This document shows, one piece after another, positions 7,498-15,357 of a DNA stretch of 48,983 nt; position 1 is the first letter of the stretch, and each line of letters starts with the position of its first letter. The notes beneath the pieces are model-generated. The model searched no databases and had not been told where the DNA came from. It saw nothing but the letters and a program-made list of their open reading frames with translations. Where the stretch lies: the NCBI RefSeq assembly GCF_002205635.1, contig NZ_NISJ01000016.1, forward strand, positions 1 to 48,983. The letters are read 5' to 3'. This DNA comes from Sphingopyxis witflariensis (GTDB taxonomy: Bacteria; Pseudomonadota; Alphaproteobacteria; Sphingomonadales; Sphingomonadaceae). A program made the translations under genes and the position numbers.

Positions 7498-8025
7498 CTA
7501 TCGCTGCACCAATCTCCCATCTGCCGTCACCCACATTCCATCGCTCAGGTACGCGTCCTCCCCGGTATAATCGGTAGAAAATTCATTATGGACCGCCTTC
7601 ATTTCTCGAAGCGCAAGGACCGAGATATCTTCGAAGCCTAATCGATCGAGAACCGTAGTGGCGACATGGACAAGATCTTTGGCGTCATTGAAAACCTCAG
7701 TCTCGAGGTACTGCCTACCAGCGTGGTCTTCTTTCAGAACGCTTTCCATATCTAAGTCAGCGAAGACGCTGAGCGTGGAATCCAGAAGACGCTTTTGGTC
7801 GTCGAAAGCGCGGTACTCGCCTGTATCCTCAGAAGCGGTAGCAGTCATGAGCCTGCACCTATTTTCGCCGACGATAACGCGAAAGAAAACGAACGATCCG
7901 GAGCAGACGCGGTACTCTTCTTGATCCGAGGACAGTTTGTGGGAGGTTTCAATAATGGGCATGATGCATTCCAATTGCTTCATCTGCAGCATACGCCTTT
8001 GTATTTCTGGATCAATATCCTTCAA
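7498..8025 (-). CDS. hypothetical protein, 175 aa
   Basis: I do not recognise this protein. It is acidic, has no signal or membrane segment, and mixes helix (MKDIDPEIQRRMLQMKQLE) with strand-rich parts (EEYRVCSGSFVFFRVIVG), ending in a DGMWVTADGRLV strand pair. It lies between the nuclease-like gene and the phage methyltransferase, on the methyltransferase strand. By eye it is AT-richer than its neighbours, which fits a separately acquired phage accessory gene. Confidence 0.7.
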   Translation of the reverse strand: MKDIDPEIQRRMLQMKQLECIMPIIETSHKLSSDQEEYRVCSGSFVFFRVIVGENRCRLMTATASEDTGEYRAFDDQKRLLDSTLSVFADLDMESVLKEDHAGRQYLETEVFNDAKDLVHVATTVLDRLGFEDISVLALREMKAVHNEFSTDYTGEDAYLSDGMWVTADGRLVQR

Positions 8026-8124
8026 CCGTCCTCATCAAAGAATGCAGTGGGCTCCAGGCCGGCGTGGCCGGGATATCGCTGCCACGGCAGAGGAGGCTGG
8101 CAGCGGCCGTTCACGTCATTACTG

Positions 8125-9357
8125 CTACTGTTCGCTGAGTTCGGCGAAGGTCCGCCCGTCTCCATCAAGGGTGACGGCTTGGCCGGTGAAGTCTTGCCAA
8201 CGCTTGATAGTCACGTCGACATAGGCCGGATTCAGCTCGATCGCGTGAACCGCACGCCCGGTCATCTCGCCGGCGATAATCGTGGTGCCAGACCCCGAGA
8301 ATGGCTCGTAGATGGCCTGGCCCGCGCTGGAATTATTCTCGATCGGACGCTTCATGCATTCGACGGGCTTCTGGGTGCCGTGCCCGGTCTCGTTCTTCTT
8401 GGGCTTGGGAATATGCCAGATGGTGGTCTGCTTCCGGTCGCCGGCCCAATGGCCTTTGGCGCCCTTTTTGACGGCATACCAGCAAGGCTCATGCTCCCAG
8501 TGATAGTCGCCGCGGGATAGAACGAGCTGGCCCTTGTCCCAGATGATCTGGGAACGGAGTTGGAAGTCGCAGGCCGCAAGGCTGTCCCCAACGACACCGG
8601 CAAACAGGCCAGCGTGCCAGACATAGGCAACGTCACCCGGGAACAAAGCCCAAGCCTCGCGCCAATCTGCCTTGTCGTCGTTCAGCACCTTGCCTTTGGC
8701 GGAACCGCTAGCCGCGACGCCGGCCTGCTCGCGCCATGCCGGATCATATTCGACGCCGTAGGGCGGATCGGTGACCATCAAATGTGGGATGACCCCGTCC
8801 AGCGCTTTGGCGACGGTGTCGGCATCGGTGCTGTCGCCGCAGACCAGACGATGTTTGCCGAGAATCCACACATCGCCGGGCTTGGCAACCGGGTCGGCTG
8901 GCACCTCGGGAATCCCGTCGGGATCGGTCAGACCCTCGGTCTTGTCGGCGGTCAGCGCCGCGAGTTCGTCATCGGAGAAGCCGGTGAGCCCCAGATCGAA
9001 ATCGAAGGCCTGCAAGTCCGTCAGCTCGAGCGCGAGCAGTGCGGCGTCCCAGCCGGCGTTCAGCGCTAGCTTGTTGTCGGCCAGTACATAGGCCCGCTTC
9101 TGGGCCTCGGTCCAACCGGCTGCGACCATGACGGGGATGTCGGCAATGCCCAGTTTGCGCGCAGCAAGCACCCGTCCGTGCCCGGCGATCAGACCGCCAT
9201 CTTCGTCAACGAGCACCGGCACAGTCCAGCCCCATTCACGGATCGAGGCGGCGATCTGCGCCACCTGGTCCTCGCTGTGGGTGCGGGCATTTCGGGCATA
9301 GGGCACCAATGCCGAAACGCTCCTGCGTTCGACCTTATCTGCCGGCCAATTCATCAT
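8125..9357 (-). CDS. phage DNA methyltransferase with ParB-like N-terminal domain
   Basis: 410 residues from the tandem ATGs at 9357/9354, which follow GGGGGTCAC. The N-terminus is a ParB/Srx-like domain (IAASIREWGWTVPVLVDEDG and GLIAGHGR at residues 55-62). Then comes an amino-methyltransferase domain in beta-class order: catalytic DPPY at 197-200, and AdoMet-binding FSGSGTT at 353-359 followed by AIELNPAYVDV. It would methylate adenine N6 or cytosine N4. No restriction gene is visible beside it, so it is probably an orphan phage methylase that protects phage DNA or times replication. The open frame upstream of 9357 is rejected because it overlaps the HNH gene. Confidence 0.92.
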   Translation of the reverse strand: MMNWPADKVERRSVSALVPYARNARTHSEDQVAQIAASIREWGWTVPVLVDEDGGLIAGHGRVLAARKLGIADIPVMVAAGWTEAQKRAYVLADNKLALNAGWDAALLALELTDLQAFDFDLGLTGFSDDELAALTADKTEGLTDPDGIPEVPADPVAKPGDVWILGKHRLVCGDSTDADTVAKALDGVIPHLMVTDPPYGVEYDPAWREQAGVAASGSAKGKVLNDDKADWREAWALFPGDVAYVWHAGLFAGVVGDSLAACDFQLRSQIIWDKGQLVLSRGDYHWEHEPCWYAVKKGAKGHWAGDRKQTTIWHIPKPKKNETGHGTQKPVECMKRPIENNSSAGQAIYEPFSGSGTTIIAGEMTGRAVHAIELNPAYVDVTIKRWQDFTGQAVTLDGDGRTFAELSEQ

Positions 9358-9451
9358 GTGACCCCCGGTCGTTAACTCGCGGCTGCGTGAAGTTCTGATC
9401 CCCGGCGGTTTCCCTACCGAGAGCGACTGAGAGCGAACCGCCCCCCCGGGG

Positions 9452-9718
9452 TCAGGCGCAGGGCCAACCGTCGGCATTGACCTCGATCCGCCTGCGATAT
9501 CCAAACTGCTCGGCGGTGCGGACCTGGTGGCAGTCAGCACAAAGACAGCGGATATTATTGTCGTCGTCGCCGCCGCCCTGGGTGAGCGGGACGATGTGAT
9601 CGGGCACGGTCGCTGCTGTGATGATGCCCTTGGCTTTACAATCGCGGCAGAGTGGTTCGGAACGGAGACGGCGCAGGCGCTGGGCAACCGCGCGGCGTCC
9701 ACGCAATCGGTCTGTCAT
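9452..9718 (-). CDS. HNH endonuclease
   Basis: An 88-residue HNH nuclease. Zinc-binding CxxC pairs are C24/C27 and C60/C63. The HNH core is VPDHIVPL (H41), a DDDNN stretch holding the Asn, and CADCHQVRT (H64). In HK97-type phages a small HNH protein usually lies near the terminase and is needed for efficient DNA packaging or cohesive-end cleavage. Here it is upstream of the methyltransferase on the same strand. A small gene (9734-9901) precedes it. Confidence 0.92.
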   Translation of the reverse strand: MTDRLRGRRAVAQRLRRLRSEPLCRDCKAKGIITAATVPDHIVPLTQGGGDDDNNIRCLCADCHQVRTAEQFGYRRRIEVNADGWPCA

Positions 9719-9733
9719 ATCGCCATCCTTGCG

Positions 9734-9901
9734 TCAGGAAGCGGCCCGTAACTCGCCCAGGGCCAGCATGATCTTGGTCGCTACGACCTCTTCCGCACTT
9801 TGGCGCACCGAGGGATCACGCGACGCCAGATCGGCGCGCACGAGATCGGGAAGCTTTTGCACCACTTCCTCAATGACTTTCCTGAGGTCCTCGTCGGTCA
9901 T
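9734..9901 (-). CDS. small phage protein, 55 aa
   Basis: An open frame of 55 codons (MTDEDLRKVIEEVVQKLPDL...), predicted to be almost wholly alpha-helical and acidic, preceded by a moderate GGGAA and ending 15 nt before the HNH start. Its co-orientation and spacing suggest co-transcription with the HNH gene. No family is recognised. It is called on frame quality and context only. Confidence 0.55.
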   Translation of the reverse strand: MTDEDLRKVIEEVVQKLPDLVRADLASRDPSVRQSAEEVVATKIMLALGELRAAS

Positions 9902-9953
9902 GCCATTCCCATGTTGCAGGGCTGGACATCACGCAACCCGGAAACGAAACAAC

Positions 9954-9978
9954 GCCCGGAAGCTGGGGGGCTCCGGGC
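9954..9978 (-). terminator. GC-rich hairpin between early and packaging-side genes
   Basis: GCCCGGA (9954-9960) and TCCGGGC (9972-9978) form a 7-bp stem with an 11-nt loop. On the minus strand it is followed by GTTGTTTC, only a weak T-tract, so this is a possible terminator for the gene at 10098-10679. The stretch 9902-10097 holds no other gene. Confidence 0.4.
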
Positions 9979-10048
9979 GCAGTTCTTAACTCTCTATTTC
10001 GGAAGGTCTACGGCATCTGGCAAGATTGGTCAATGGAAAACGACAAAT

Positions 10049-10076
10049 AATATAGTAGATTCAGTTTGTTACTGAA
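10049..10076 (-). promoter_or_regulatory. possible minus-strand promoter with dyad
   Basis: An AT-rich island. A 6-bp inverted repeat (TTCAGT at 10060-10065, ACTGAA at 10071-10076) lies just upstream, on the minus strand, of TATATT (10054-10049), a reasonable -10 hexamer. The dyad would overlap the -35 position and could be an operator for transcription of the small gene and HNH gene. The call rests on sequence shape only. Confidence 0.3.
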
Positions 10077-10097
10077 CTTGGTAGGGGAGGGGACCCA

Positions 10098-10679
10098 TCA
10101 CGAACTGTCTCTGCGGTCCCCGAACAAACGCACCAGCGCATCAAGACCGTGGCCAAGGTTGACGATATCAGCCGCAGGCCAGTTCGCTGCGTCCACCTCA
10201 TGACAAACCACCGCATGCACGAGGGTGCTGGGCTTGCGATCGACGGCGCCAGGCGCATCCGCGTCGGCGGTGCGCAGCATCATCATTGCCGCAGCAGCGC
10301 GGCGGCGAACCTTCTCGACCAAGGCCGGGTCATGATCAGGCGCGCTGCCACCGAAAATGCCCTCGTTGATCAGCAAGCCGGTCACGGAGCGGGGCTGGTC
10401 CATGGGCAGACCCATGACCGCACGGTTGCGGGCCACGATCTCGCCGTACATCTCGCCTGCCGCATATTGGTCAGCGGCAATCTTGCCAGCAAAGGAGAGG
10501 CGGCCCAGGGCGGTGCCCAGTCGCACGTCCCTGGCCTGCTTCGCCGTCACCCCATAATGGCGTTGGCGGGCCTGCAGCACCGTGGCGACTGCGTCGCGCT
10601 GGGTTTCGCCAACACTGGCCCGAACCAGCTTGCCGCATGGGTGCCGGCGCCCGGCTTTCCGCTTACGACCGCGCGCCAT
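10098..10679 (-). CDS. hypothetical phage protein, 193 aa
   Basis: Starts at ATG 10679, with GGAGG 8 nt upstream; a GTG three codons earlier is less well placed. The N-terminus is strongly basic (MARGRKRKAGRRHPCG). The rest is Ala-rich and helical, with a possible HTH-like stretch around YGVTAKQARDVRLGTALGRL. Proteins of this kind occur between replication and packaging genes of alphaproteobacterial prophages, but I cannot name a function. DNA binding is suggested by the basic N-terminus. It lies immediately downstream of the iteron-bearing inverted repeat. Confidence 0.75.
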   Translation of the reverse strand: MARGRKRKAGRRHPCGKLVRASVGETQRDAVATVLQARQRHYGVTAKQARDVRLGTALGRLSFAGKIAADQYAAGEMYGEIVARNRAVMGLPMDQPRSVTGLLINEGIFGGSAPDHDPALVEKVRRRAAAAMMMLRTADADAPGAVDRKPSTLVHAVVCHEVDAANWPAADIVNLGHGLDALVRLFGDRRDSS

Positions 10680-10712
10680 CGCTCGCACCTCCAGCAGCGG
10701 AAGCGTCGATGG

Positions 10713-10833
10713 CAGTTGTCACCAGTTGTCCCTTGTGCGGGCGCGAGGTGAAAACATCACGCGGGCGAAAAAGAGAGAAGAAGTTCAAAATATACTTCTG
10801 CTCGCGTACACAAGGGACAACTGGTGACAACTG
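10713..10833. repeat. 25-bp perfect inverted repeat of 10-bp iterons; possible origin or operator
   Basis: Bases 10713-10737 are the exact reverse complement of 10809-10833, with a 71-bp spacer that includes an AT-rich purine/TATA stretch. Each arm is two 10-bp direct units (CAGTTGTCAC then CAGTTGTCCC) plus TTGTG, giving four units in all, one helical turn apart within each arm. It lies just 3' of the DUF3987 replication gene. Repeats of this type are bound by replication initiators or repressors. Confidence 0.9.
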
Positions 10834-10891
10834 GAACGAAAAACTGCCATTTTTTGACGCCACAACCGCCTCCACGCTAATTTTCATCATC

Positions 10892-13564
10892 CTATTCATC
10901 GCCGGCTCCCTTGGCTGACATTGCGATTGCATCCTTGATTGCCGCCTGCGCTTTTGCCCTGCGCGCCTCCTCTTTCGCCGACCGTTCGACGAACCGGGAA
11001 TGCACAATCGGGTTGACTGCCCAGCGCGGCGTGTTGCTGCGGGCCACAGGTCCGGCCTCGATAAGCCAGCCCATGCTTTCCAGCTTCTCGCACAGCTTCC
11101 GGCTGTCATCGCTGGTGAGAGACCTCAGAGCCCGTCCTGCGCGCTGAATGACCCGGCTGTTCACCGTGTCGAGCTTATGCGTGACGATGTGCGCCGCGAG
11201 ATCCACGAGCGTTTCATGGTCATCTGCAAGGCCGAGCATCCCGCAGTAAAAGGCCACCGCGTTCGGCGCGATATACTCGTGCATAAATTTGGCCACACGC
11301 GCTGCGGTGGCGGCTGTGATGACGCTGGGCGCGCATGGGAGCCCCTGCGCCTCGATACAGTGCCACAGGACGCACAGCCGGGCGAATATGCCGTCGTATT
11401 TGCCGAAGTGCGACGCCATCTTGGGAGAGATGACCTCGGTCGACATCATTTCGTGATGTTTTTCCTCAAGCTCGCGGCGTATTTCCTGCGCTAAGGGGTC
11501 GAAGCGCATAGCCTCCGCGCCATGATCGTGCGGCCGCAGCTGCCACATATCGACAACAAGCTGCTCATAGGCCTCGACCTCACCACTGCGGGGCGCGTCA
11601 ATGCCGACAGATGCCCGGTGAAGCGGAATTGGCAACAGGCGCTGCACAAGGCCGTCATCGACCGATTCCCCTACCAGGCGACGCAGAGGCTCCGGCTGGA
11701 TTCCTCCAAGGACGGATATGGATAGGTTCGGGATGAGCGCGGCCCCGCGAGCAACGCGGTTAAGCGCATATTCGCCGCCGTTGAAGGCTTGCAGCCAGAA
11801 GGCCCGGTCGCCCGCCGCTCCTTTGGCCGATCCATATTTATCCATGGCGCCGAACCAGCCGGATAGCTCGTCCTGCACCGACAAGATGCCATCAGGCGAG
11901 CCTTTCATGACCTCCTGGGCGGCTTCGACCGTCGCATCGCTGATACGCAATCGACGTTGCAAAGGCTTTTGGATGCCCTCGCGCTCGGTCTTTTTCCTCG
12001 CCTGATCCTCGTCATAGGCGTCCATTTTCACCATGTATTCGGCGAAAAGCTGGGCGTCCAAACGGTTGAGCGGGCGGGTGGCTGCGGACATGATCGGCGT
12101 TTTCTTGGCACTCGGAGGACCGATCAGCGCCACCCATAGACGGGCGCTTTCCTTCCACGAGGGATCGTGCTGTTTCACCTGTACGCAAATGCGATCCGAA
12201 ATTACGGCGGAGCAGACGGCGAGCGCCGACATGGCAATGCCGCCGGGATCCACACCCATGAGTTCCGCCTGGGATTCCGCATATTTTTCGATGACGTCAG
12301 GGAGCAGTCCGCGCGGCAGAACGGCGGGATCATAACGCGCCCATAAATCTACCGGGTCGGGATAATCCGCTTCGTCGATTACGGCTTCTGGTTGGTCGAA
12401 AACCTCGCCACCCACCGCGTTCATCGAATCGATATCTTCGGCGCATATGCCCGGATCGTCAGGGTGCATCGCCGGCGGCGCGCTATATGGCTGCGGCTGA
12501 GCGGCGCGGCGCTCCTGATAGAGCGTGCGGAAAGCCGACTTATGATCGCCGCTATGCTCGAAATGGACGAAAAGGTCATAGGCGTCGCCGAAGCACCCCG
12601 CCTGGCATTTCTGACCAAGGCCGGACGCCACGTCGCTGGCCGACAGGCTGATCCAGGAATCCTCGACGATACGGGTCGCGTAGCTATCGCTCTGCTGGTG
12701 CGGCGAGCGCCAATCCGCCGGATTGCGCGGGCTTTGCTTATATCCGTAGAGTTCGAGCAGGTTCGCAACCGGAGTGCCGCGGTTGAACTCCTCCATGATC
12801 GGCGCGTCGTCATTGCGCGGACGATTGGCACGGCGCCGGGCTGCCTCCTCGCGCATCTGCTTGCGCTCTGCCTCATCGTCCTCGCGCTTGCGGGCGATCG
12901 CGGCCATGCCGGATGCGAGCGGGCCGTCTGTGGTCAGGCCTGGGGCATTGGTGCCGGTGGTCGCGCGTTTATAGAACAGCGGCGCCCCGTCATCGTCGCG
13001 GAGCAATTCGCCGGTTTTGGCATGGTGATCGGGGACGTTGGGTAGATAGACGGGCTGGCCGGCGCGATCGAGCGCGCGGTCCATATCGATGCCGCCATAT
13101 TCCATGAAATTGAAAAAGGCGTGCTGCGCGTCGTGCCAATCATCAAAACCTATCGGCTGGGCAAGCGGGATGACAATGCGCCACCTTTTGTCATCGGCGC
13201 GGGCGTGGGCGGTCGAGAAGATCAGCCAGGCCGCGTCCCTGGCAAACCCGCGCACCATGGACTCGATGCGGTGCAGCGGGTGGTCACCATGGTCAACGTC
13301 GCCGCACAGAGCCACGAAGACCCCGTCAGACCGCTGGGTGGCGTGGCTGCGGGCGTCGTGGGCGCTGTAGCTGCTGGGGATGAATGCGAGCCCGTCCAGC
13401 TTGTCCGCATTGCCCGGTTCGAGCGCGAACAGGCTGGCGAGGGTCCGCGTGTCATATTCGCCGCCGGTTGTTATGCGCGTATCGTGCTGGCCGTTGAAGG
13501 TGACGACCTGGCGCGCGTTCCACGACGGCGCGAGCTTGTGAATGTTATCGGCCTCGGTCGCCAT
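10892..13564 (-). CDS. DUF3987 primase/helicase-like replication protein
   Basis: An 890-residue protein, the largest in the early region. The N-terminal 200 residues resemble the primase-polymerase-type domain of such proteins (acidic GDVDHGDH, then a basic DDKRWRIVIPLAQP strand). The middle is a charged linker, followed by a domain with a C/H-containing segment. From about residue 430 comes the DUF3987 domain, a P-loop ATPase-like region with a degenerate Walker A (GPPSAKKT, near residue 480), SVQDELSGWFGAMDKYG and LGGIQPEPLRRLV. The C-terminus is a winged-helix-like segment (SMGWLIEAGPVAR). It probably primes and unwinds phage DNA. A hairpin covering its Shine-Dalgarno suggests translational coupling to the gene upstream. 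Confidence 0.85.
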   Translation of the reverse strand: MATEADNIHKLAPSWNARQVVTFNGQHDTRITTGGEYDTRTLASLFALEPGNADKLDGLAFIPSSYSAHDARSHATQRSDGVFVALCGDVDHGDHPLHRIESMVRGFARDAAWLIFSTAHARADDKRWRIVIPLAQPIGFDDWHDAQHAFFNFMEYGGIDMDRALDRAGQPVYLPNVPDHHAKTGELLRDDDGAPLFYKRATTGTNAPGLTTDGPLASGMAAIARKREDDEAERKQMREEAARRRANRPRNDDAPIMEEFNRGTPVANLLELYGYKQSPRNPADWRSPHQQSDSYATRIVEDSWISLSASDVASGLGQKCQAGCFGDAYDLFVHFEHSGDHKSAFRTLYQERRAAQPQPYSAPPAMHPDDPGICAEDIDSMNAVGGEVFDQPEAVIDEADYPDPVDLWARYDPAVLPRGLLPDVIEKYAESQAELMGVDPGGIAMSALAVCSAVISDRICVQVKQHDPSWKESARLWVALIGPPSAKKTPIMSAATRPLNRLDAQLFAEYMVKMDAYDEDQARKKTEREGIQKPLQRRLRISDATVEAAQEVMKGSPDGILSVQDELSGWFGAMDKYGSAKGAAGDRAFWLQAFNGGEYALNRVARGAALIPNLSISVLGGIQPEPLRRLVGESVDDGLVQRLLPIPLHRASVGIDAPRSGEVEAYEQLVVDMWQLRPHDHGAEAMRFDPLAQEIRRELEEKHHEMMSTEVISPKMASHFGKYDGIFARLCVLWHCIEAQGLPCAPSVITAATAARVAKFMHEYIAPNAVAFYCGMLGLADDHETLVDLAAHIVTHKLDTVNSRVIQRAGRALRSLTSDDSRKLCEKLESMGWLIEAGPVARSNTPRWAVNPIVHSRFVERSAKEEARRAKAQAAIKDAIAMSAKGAGDE

Positions 13565-13572
13565 TATATGGA

Positions 13573-13617
13573 CTCCCGATCACCCCGGCGCTGCAACTCC
13601 GCCGAAATGATCGGGAG
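13573..13617 (-). promoter_or_regulatory. hairpin burying the ribosome binding site of the replication gene
   Basis: CTCCCGATCA (13573-13582) pairs perfectly with TGATCGGGAG (13608-13617). On the mRNA the 3' arm contains GGGAG, the Shine-Dalgarno 8 nt before the ATG at 13564, and the 5' arm starts 5 nt after the stop of the gene at 13623. A ribosome ending there would open the stem, so translation is probably coupled. A bound repressor protein is the alternative. Confidence 0.65.
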
Positions 13618-13622
13618 AGTCA

Positions 13623-13931
13623 TCAGCTGGCGCTCCTCTTCAGCGCCGATTTCACAGCAGGGTCGACGCCAGTCGCACCGGCCTCGCGGGCCATCTGGTA
13701 CAAGCGCCTCAGTGCCGAGGCGCGACGGTAGGCCGCGGAGTATTCCTGATCGGCAGCGACGATCGCGAACGCGACATCATCGATGGTCGCGTCCACGAGG
13801 GGGAGCAGATCTTCGCTTTCGCATGCCGGATGCTGCGGAAACGTGATGGTATCGGGCAGGCCTTCGAGGGCGTAATGCGCCTTGCGCAGGCGCGCGACAG
13901 GGTTCGAGAACAACATGGGAGGACCTTTCAT
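13623..13931 (-). CDS. hypothetical phage protein, 102 aa
   Basis: A helical protein of unknown function (ARLRKAHYALEGLPDTI, then SALRRLYQMAREAG). The ATG at 13931 overlaps the stop of the preceding gene (ATGA). A second ATG at 13916 has AAAGG 7 nt upstream and may be the real start. It is the middle gene of a leftward early operon and probably controls translation of the replication gene through the hairpin that follows its stop. Confidence 0.7.
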   Translation of the reverse strand: MKGPPMLFSNPVARLRKAHYALEGLPDTITFPQHPACESEDLLPLVDATIDDVAFAIVAADQEYSAAYRRASALRRLYQMAREAGATGVDPAVKSALKRSAS

Positions 13932-14131
13932 TTGGGGAGATCGCTGGCCTGGGAATCGGCCTCAGGCTCGCTGGAATAGACGGCCAATAGCGGGGTGCCG
14001 TCGGCGTGGGTGCCGGCCTCTTCGATGTGGTACCGGCGCTGAGCCTCGAAGATTTCCGGCAACTCCCAGCGACGGTAGAGGCCGGGGATCCGCTTCAGAG
14101 ACTCAATCGGGATGGCAGTCGTATCGGTCAT
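13928..14131 (-). CDS. small phage protein, 67 aa
   Basis: A 67-residue protein (MTDTTAIPIESLKRIPGLYRR...) with an acidic tail. No family is recognised. AGGA lies about 13 nt upstream of the ATG. Its stop overlaps the next start (ATGA), so it is translationally coupled to 13623-13931. It heads the early operon after a terminator at 14153-14205. Confidence 0.65.
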   Translation of the reverse strand: MTDTTAIPIESLKRIPGLYRRWELPEIFEAQRRYHIEEAGTHADGTPLLAVYSSEPEADSQASDLPK

Positions 14132-14152
14132 AAACTGGGGTTTCCTGTTTGT

Positions 14153-14205
14153 GAAAAGACGCTCGGTGCGTCCGAAGTTGAAAAGCCAACGGCGCGCACC
14201 GAGCG
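14153..14205 (-). terminator. long-stem terminator after the sigma-like gene
   Basis: CGCTCGGTGCG (14160-14170) and CGCACCGAGCG (14195-14205) form an 11-bp perfect stem. The loop has a further GTTG/CAAC pairing. On the minus strand the stem is followed by TCTTTTC. It closes the transcript of the gene that stops at 14216. Confidence 0.7.
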
Positions 14206-14215
14206 GGACAAAGGG

Positions 14216-14938
14216 TCAGGAATTTTCGTCGACATGATCGCGCAGGCGCTTCAACGCGCGCTGGAAGCGCTTGCGGGCTGCAGGTTCGGACAGGCCCAGA
14301 TTCTTGCCGGCTTCGCCCTGCGTGTACCCGTCAACGACGACGCGGATGACGAGATCGGCGTCGGCGCCGATCAGACCGGTCAATTTGGCCAGCAGGGTTT
14401 CGGGAAGGGCATCAGCATCAACAGCATGGGTTGTCCCACCATGGATATCGGGATCGAACACGTCCTGCTGCCGTTGCAGGAGACTTTCCCGCTGATGTGC
14501 CCGGCGCACGTCGCGTTCAACATTCTGGAGGATGGTGGCCGCGATCCAGTTGACCTTCGTGAGATCAAGGTTCCGGACCCCGGTCGTTGCGCGGGCGAGG
14601 ATTTCGGAGGCGAGCTCGTCCACATGGCCGAGACGTCGGGCTCGCGATCGACGGAATACACCATCGAGGCCGGGCCACAGCGCCAGCAGCATGAGCGTGA
14701 GCGCACAGTCACCGGCACGGTTGTCTGATTTCGCACTCCGGATCAGCGTGCTGAGCACGATGTTCTTCTTGTCCGAAGGAGCATCGCCACGGTGCAGGTG
14801 GTCCAGCAAAGCCGCCGGGTCCGCAAAACGGGTCAATTCCGGGTGTCTGGACCGCACCGTGGTGAAGCCGCGCTGGAAATTGAGGGTGGAAGATGAATGC
14901 ATGAGATTCCCGTGGAAATCGTGCCATGTGAAGGACAT
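14216..14938 (-). CDS. sigma-70 region 4-like phage protein
   Basis: A 240-residue protein ending in a sigma-factor region 4-type helix-turn-helix (VDGYTQGEAGKNLGLSEPAARKR... at about residues 200-235). The central part (ELASEILARATTGVRNLDL..., IAATILQNVERDVRRAHQR) resembles the helical linker of ECF-like sigma factors, but a clear region 2 is not obvious. It could be a divergent phage sigma factor or a transcription regulator built on the same fold. An internal ATG at 14902 is an alternative start. It probably controls prophage transcription. Confidence 0.75.
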   Translation of the reverse strand: MSFTWHDFHGNLMHSSSTLNFQRGFTTVRSRHPELTRFADPAALLDHLHRGDAPSDKKNIVLSTLIRSAKSDNRAGDCALTLMLLALWPGLDGVFRRSRARRLGHVDELASEILARATTGVRNLDLTKVNWIAATILQNVERDVRRAHQRESLLQRQQDVFDPDIHGGTTHAVDADALPETLLAKLTGLIGADADLVIRVVVDGYTQGEAGKNLGLSEPAARKRFQRALKRLRDHVDENS

Positions 14939-15039
14939 TGGACGCCTGCCTTGCGGCCGGGCGTCCAGCGCCTCCTTCCGGCCAGGTCAGGGCGTCGAGC
15001 GCCTCTGCGTTTTTGGGATTTGGGTGGAGTTTGCGCGTC

Positions 15040-15282
15040 TCAGCGCAGCGCGGGGTTGGTCAGCGTATTCAGCGATCCGCAACCGCGGCAGGTGGCCACC
15101 ACGGGAAAGCCCACGAGATATTCGTGCCCCCGCGCAAAGCGCAGGTGCATCTGGCCGTCACGGCAGACGCCGAGCAGCTTGGCGCAACTGCTGCAGCGCC
15201 ATTCGCGGTCATTGGAGGGGGTATTTACGCCGGCGCTGTGGCTCTGATTGGCCACGCGGCGAGAGAGGTAGGGAGTCGTCAT
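15040..15282 (-). CDS. Com-like zinc-ribbon protein
   Basis: 80 residues from ATG 15282, which has AGGAGC 6 nt upstream. Two CxxC pairs (C30/C33 in EWRCSSCAKLL and C65/C68 in CRGCGSLNTL) form a zinc ribbon. The spacing and the final CxxCxxxN pattern resemble Com, the Mu translational activator of the mom gene, and Com-like proteins are frequent in prophages near DNA-modification genes. Here a methyltransferase lies about 6 kb away in the same prophage. The function is inferred from this similarity. Confidence 0.75.
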   Translation of the reverse strand: MTTPYLSRRVANQSHSAGVNTPSNDREWRCSSCAKLLGVCRDGQMHLRFARGHEYLVGFPVVATCRGCGSLNTLTNPALR

Positions 15283-15357
15283 CGGGGTGCTCCTCGTTTC
15301 AGGGAGCACACCTGTTGTTAGGTCGTATCGGAGATGGTCAGCCCCCCCAAAGGGAGA

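Noticed and set aside
10637..10918. 93-codon plus-strand frame with a CPLC motif and a hydrophobic tail
   Set aside because: It runs through the iteron inverted repeat and overlaps both flanking phage genes. The Cys pair and basic stretch arise from the repeat DNA, and there is no ribosome binding site.
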